A stretch of DNA of 6,584 nucleotides, taken from assembly GCA_020630355.1 (NCBI GenBank), contig JAHDBO010000112.1, positions 1 through 6,584 of the forward strand, given 5' to 3'. A program made the translations under genes and the position numbers. Below the pieces are notes generated by a model. The model ran no database searches, was not told the DNA's origin, and worked only from the letters and a program-made list of their open reading frames with translations. This DNA is from Saprospiraceae bacterium (GTDB taxonomy: Bacteria; Bacteroidota; Bacteroidia; Chitinophagales; Saprospiraceae). Of this stretch, positions 4,749 to 6,584 are shown one piece after another (positions within the stretch are counted from its first letter, which is position 1; each line of letters starts with the position of its first letter).

Positions 4749-6539
4749 ATGTCATCCTTCGAATCATTGGGACTACGCCAAGAGCTAGTCCAAGCTGTCT
4801 CTGACTTGGGTTTCGAAACCCCAACACCTATCCAAGAGCAGTCCATTCCGTTTGTTATACAGAACGAAAAAGATGTACTCGGTTTTGCACAAACGGGTAC
4901 TGGTAAAACAGCGGCCTTCAGTCTGCCAATTCTTCATAAGATTGATACTGGAAGCCGCAAACCGCAAGCATTTATCCTCTCTCCGACTAGGGAACTGTGC
5001 AAGCAGATTGCGGACGACATCGTTAACTTTTCCAAGTATCTAAAAGGCTTGAAAGTTGCTGCTGTTTATGGTGGTGACCCTATCACAAAACAAATCAGAC
5101 AACTAAAAGACGGAGTCCAAGTCGTGGTCGGAACGCCTGGTCGGGTTTGCGATTTGATTAAGCGCCGTAAGTTGGATATTTCTGGCATTGAGTTTCTGGT
5201 ATTGGATGAGGCTGATGAGATGCTCTCCATGGGTTTCAAAGACGAAATGGATTTTATCCTAGAGCAAACGCCAGAGGAGAAAATCACCATGCTATTTTCT
5301 GCCACTCGTCAGAAAGGCATCAACGATATGGTGCGCAATTTCATGCACGACCCACAAGAAATTAAAATTGGAAAACAAAATGTCTCTGCCGCTAATGTAG
5401 AGCATGTCTACTATCAAGTAAAGGCGAGGGATCGCTACTTGGCCTTGAAGCGAATTATCGACTACAATACGAATATGTACGGTATTGTATTCTGCCGCAC
5501 TAGGAGAGAGACCCAAGAAGTAGCGGACAAATTAAGTCAAGAAAACTACAATGCAGAGCCATTGCATGGCGATATGTCCCAGCAACAACGTGAATATGTA
5601 ATGGGGCGTTTCCGCAAAAAGGTCATACAAGTACTCGTAGCGACAGACGTGGCTGCGAGAGGGATTGATGTGGATGATTTGACCCATGTTATCAATTATA
5701 ACTTACCTGACCAGCTAGAAACCTATGTACACCGCTCGGGACGTACAGGTCGTGCGGGCAAGCATGGAGAATCTTCCGTTATCATACATTCTAAAGAAAA
5801 GCGTCGCATTAAAATCTTAGAAAAGAAAATCGGTAAGGAAATGACCTTACGGAAAGTACCTTCTGGAGAGCAGATTTTTAAGCGACAGCTCCATAAATAT
5901 GCTGATACGATAGCCCACACGGAGGCAAACGAAGAGAGCATGGCGAGTTATTTCCCAGAATTGATGGCGAAGTTGGATTATATGTCCAAGGAAGAACTAT
6001 TAAAGAAGATGTTCACCTTGGAATTTAGTCGATTATTTGACTATTACAAAGGGGCCAACGATATCAATTCTTCTACAAAAGACCGGGACCGAGATAGGGG
6101 GGGAGATAGAGATAATTATGAAAGAGGAGAAAGAAGAGAGAGAAGAACAAGAGGTGAGGGCGATGAGCATATGTCTCGTATTTATGTGAATATTGGAAAG
6201 TCCAATAGTATTACGCCTCCGAAGCTACTGGAACTGATTAACTCTAGTGTTCATAAGAGAGGTATAGAAGTAGGGCGCATTGATATTGGACGAAAATTCA
6301 CCTTCTTTGATGTGGACGGAGATTATCAAGACGAGGTCGTACAAGGTATGCACGGGCAAGAGTTCAAAGGGGTCCGTTTGGTGGTCGAACCAGCACAACC
6401 CGTAGGGGCGTCTGGGGGAGGTTTTGATAAAAAACATAAATCTAGTCCGAGAAATGGCGGTAGCCGTAAAGCAGCGTTTAGTGGCAATAGGAGAAAGGCA
6501 GGTTCTGCAAAGAAAAAACGTCGCAACGATAAGTGGTAA
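4749..6539 (+). CDS. DEAD-box ATP-dependent RNA helicase with DbpA-type C-terminal RNA-binding domain
   Basis: The 596-residue protein has all the DEAD-box motifs: Q motif with F4 and PTPIQ (25-29), motif I AQTGTGKT (47-54), Ia PTREL (79-83), GG (108-109), Ib TPGR (129-132), II DEAD (153-156), III SAT (184-186), IV IVFC (246-249), V ATDVAARGID (298-307) and VI HRSGRTGRAG (328-337). After the two RecA-like domains come a helical region (about 375-437), a charged R/D/E/G linker (444-474), then about residues 475-550, which start SRIYVNIG and match the DbpA RRM-like domain. A glycine- and lysine/arginine-rich tail (about 552-596) ends the protein. It should unwind or remodel structured RNA with ATP, as DeaD/CsdA and DbpA do in ribosome assembly and cold adaptation. 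The domain set is nearer to DeaD/CsdA than to short DbpA, and I leave the symbol blank. The start at 4749 places the Q motif at the usual distance. A G7 run sits in the linker. Confidence 0.96.
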   Translation: MSSFESLGLRQELVQAVSDLGFETPTPIQEQSIPFVIQNEKDVLGFAQTGTGKTAAFSLPILHKIDTGSRKPQAFILSPTRELCKQIADDIVNFSKYLKGLKVAAVYGGDPITKQIRQLKDGVQVVVGTPGRVCDLIKRRKLDISGIEFLVLDEADEMLSMGFKDEMDFILEQTPEEKITMLFSATRQKGINDMVRNFMHDPQEIKIGKQNVSAANVEHVYYQVKARDRYLALKRIIDYNTNMYGIVFCRTRRETQEVADKLSQENYNAEPLHGDMSQQQREYVMGRFRKKVIQVLVATDVAARGIDVDDLTHVINYNLPDQLETYVHRSGRTGRAGKHGESSVIIHSKEKRRIKILEKKIGKEMTLRKVPSGEQIFKRQLHKYADTIAHTEANEESMASYFPELMAKLDYMSKEELLKKMFTLEFSRLFDYYKGANDINSSTKDRDRDRGGDRDNYERGERRERRTRGEGDEHMSRIYVNIGKSNSITPPKLLELINSSVHKRGIEVGRIDIGRKFTFFDVDGDYQDEVVQGMHGQEFKGVRLVVEPAQPVGASGGGFDKKHKSSPRNGGSRKAAFSGNRRKAGSAKKKRRNDKW

Positions 6540-6548
6540 ATTAGTCAT

Positions 6549-6584
6549 TGACACTGACTATGACTATGACTATGACATTGACTA
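6549..6584 (+). repeat. Hexanucleotide tandem repeat TGACTA (cut by window edge)
   Basis: Six consecutive six-base units fill the last 36 bases: TGACAC, three copies of TGACTA, TGACAT, then TGACTA at the edge. The array starts ten bases after the helicase stop codon and probably continues beyond the window. TAGTCA at 6542-6547 is the reverse complement of the unit, so the first copies could fold back. Whether it is intergenic or lies in the next gene cannot be seen. Confidence 0.75.

Noticed and set aside
6225..6554. Minus-strand ORF of 109 codons opposite the helicase C-terminus
   Set aside because: It lies opposite the DbpA-type domain and tail, has no recognisable motif, and its start overlaps the tandem repeat; treated as a shadow.

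Overview
The window looks like an ordinary chromosomal stretch of a Bacteroidota bacterium; a Saprospiria- or Cytophagia-like member is a guess. The reasons are the promoter-like TAnnTTTG (-7) elements upstream of most transcription units, AT-rich translation starts without Shine-Dalgarno sequences, a short secreted protein whose signal peptide ends in AFS-Q, and a DEAD-box helicase with a DbpA-type C-terminal domain. No mobile-element gene, CRISPR array or rRNA was seen.

Layout. Positions 1-187 (minus strand) hold the N-terminus of a family 2 glycosyltransferase that runs off the left edge. Positions 335-837 hold a small broken transcription unit: a good Bacteroidota promoter, a frame-disrupted ORF pair carrying a HEPN-like RNxxxH motif, and a bidirectional hairpin terminator. 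Next, on the minus strand, is tRNA-Leu(GAG) at 842-928. The largest gene (1171-3786, plus strand) encodes an 871-residue protein with two N-terminal beta-rich repeats and two complete CbbX/SpoVK-type AAA+ ATPase domains, and it ends at a strong terminator. A 304-base gap (3787-4090) contains that terminator and a nested inverted-repeat structure. A small secreted protein (4091-4513) follows with its own terminator. The last gene (4749-6539) is a DEAD-box RNA helicase with a DbpA-type RNA-binding domain, preceded by a leader of about 150 bases full of hairpins. The right edge (6549-6584) enters a hexanucleotide tandem repeat.

How the parts relate. Each gene appears to be transcribed on its own: terminators separate the plus-strand genes and several have their own -7 elements, so there is no operon and no obvious shared pathway. 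The points most worth a second look are the decayed HEPN gene next to a tRNA, the tandem AAA+ protein with unassigned N-terminal repeats, the structured helicase leader with a possible 28-codon leader ORF, and a G7 tract in the helicase linker where slippage would remove the RNA-binding domain. I found no convincing complete new system in this window.
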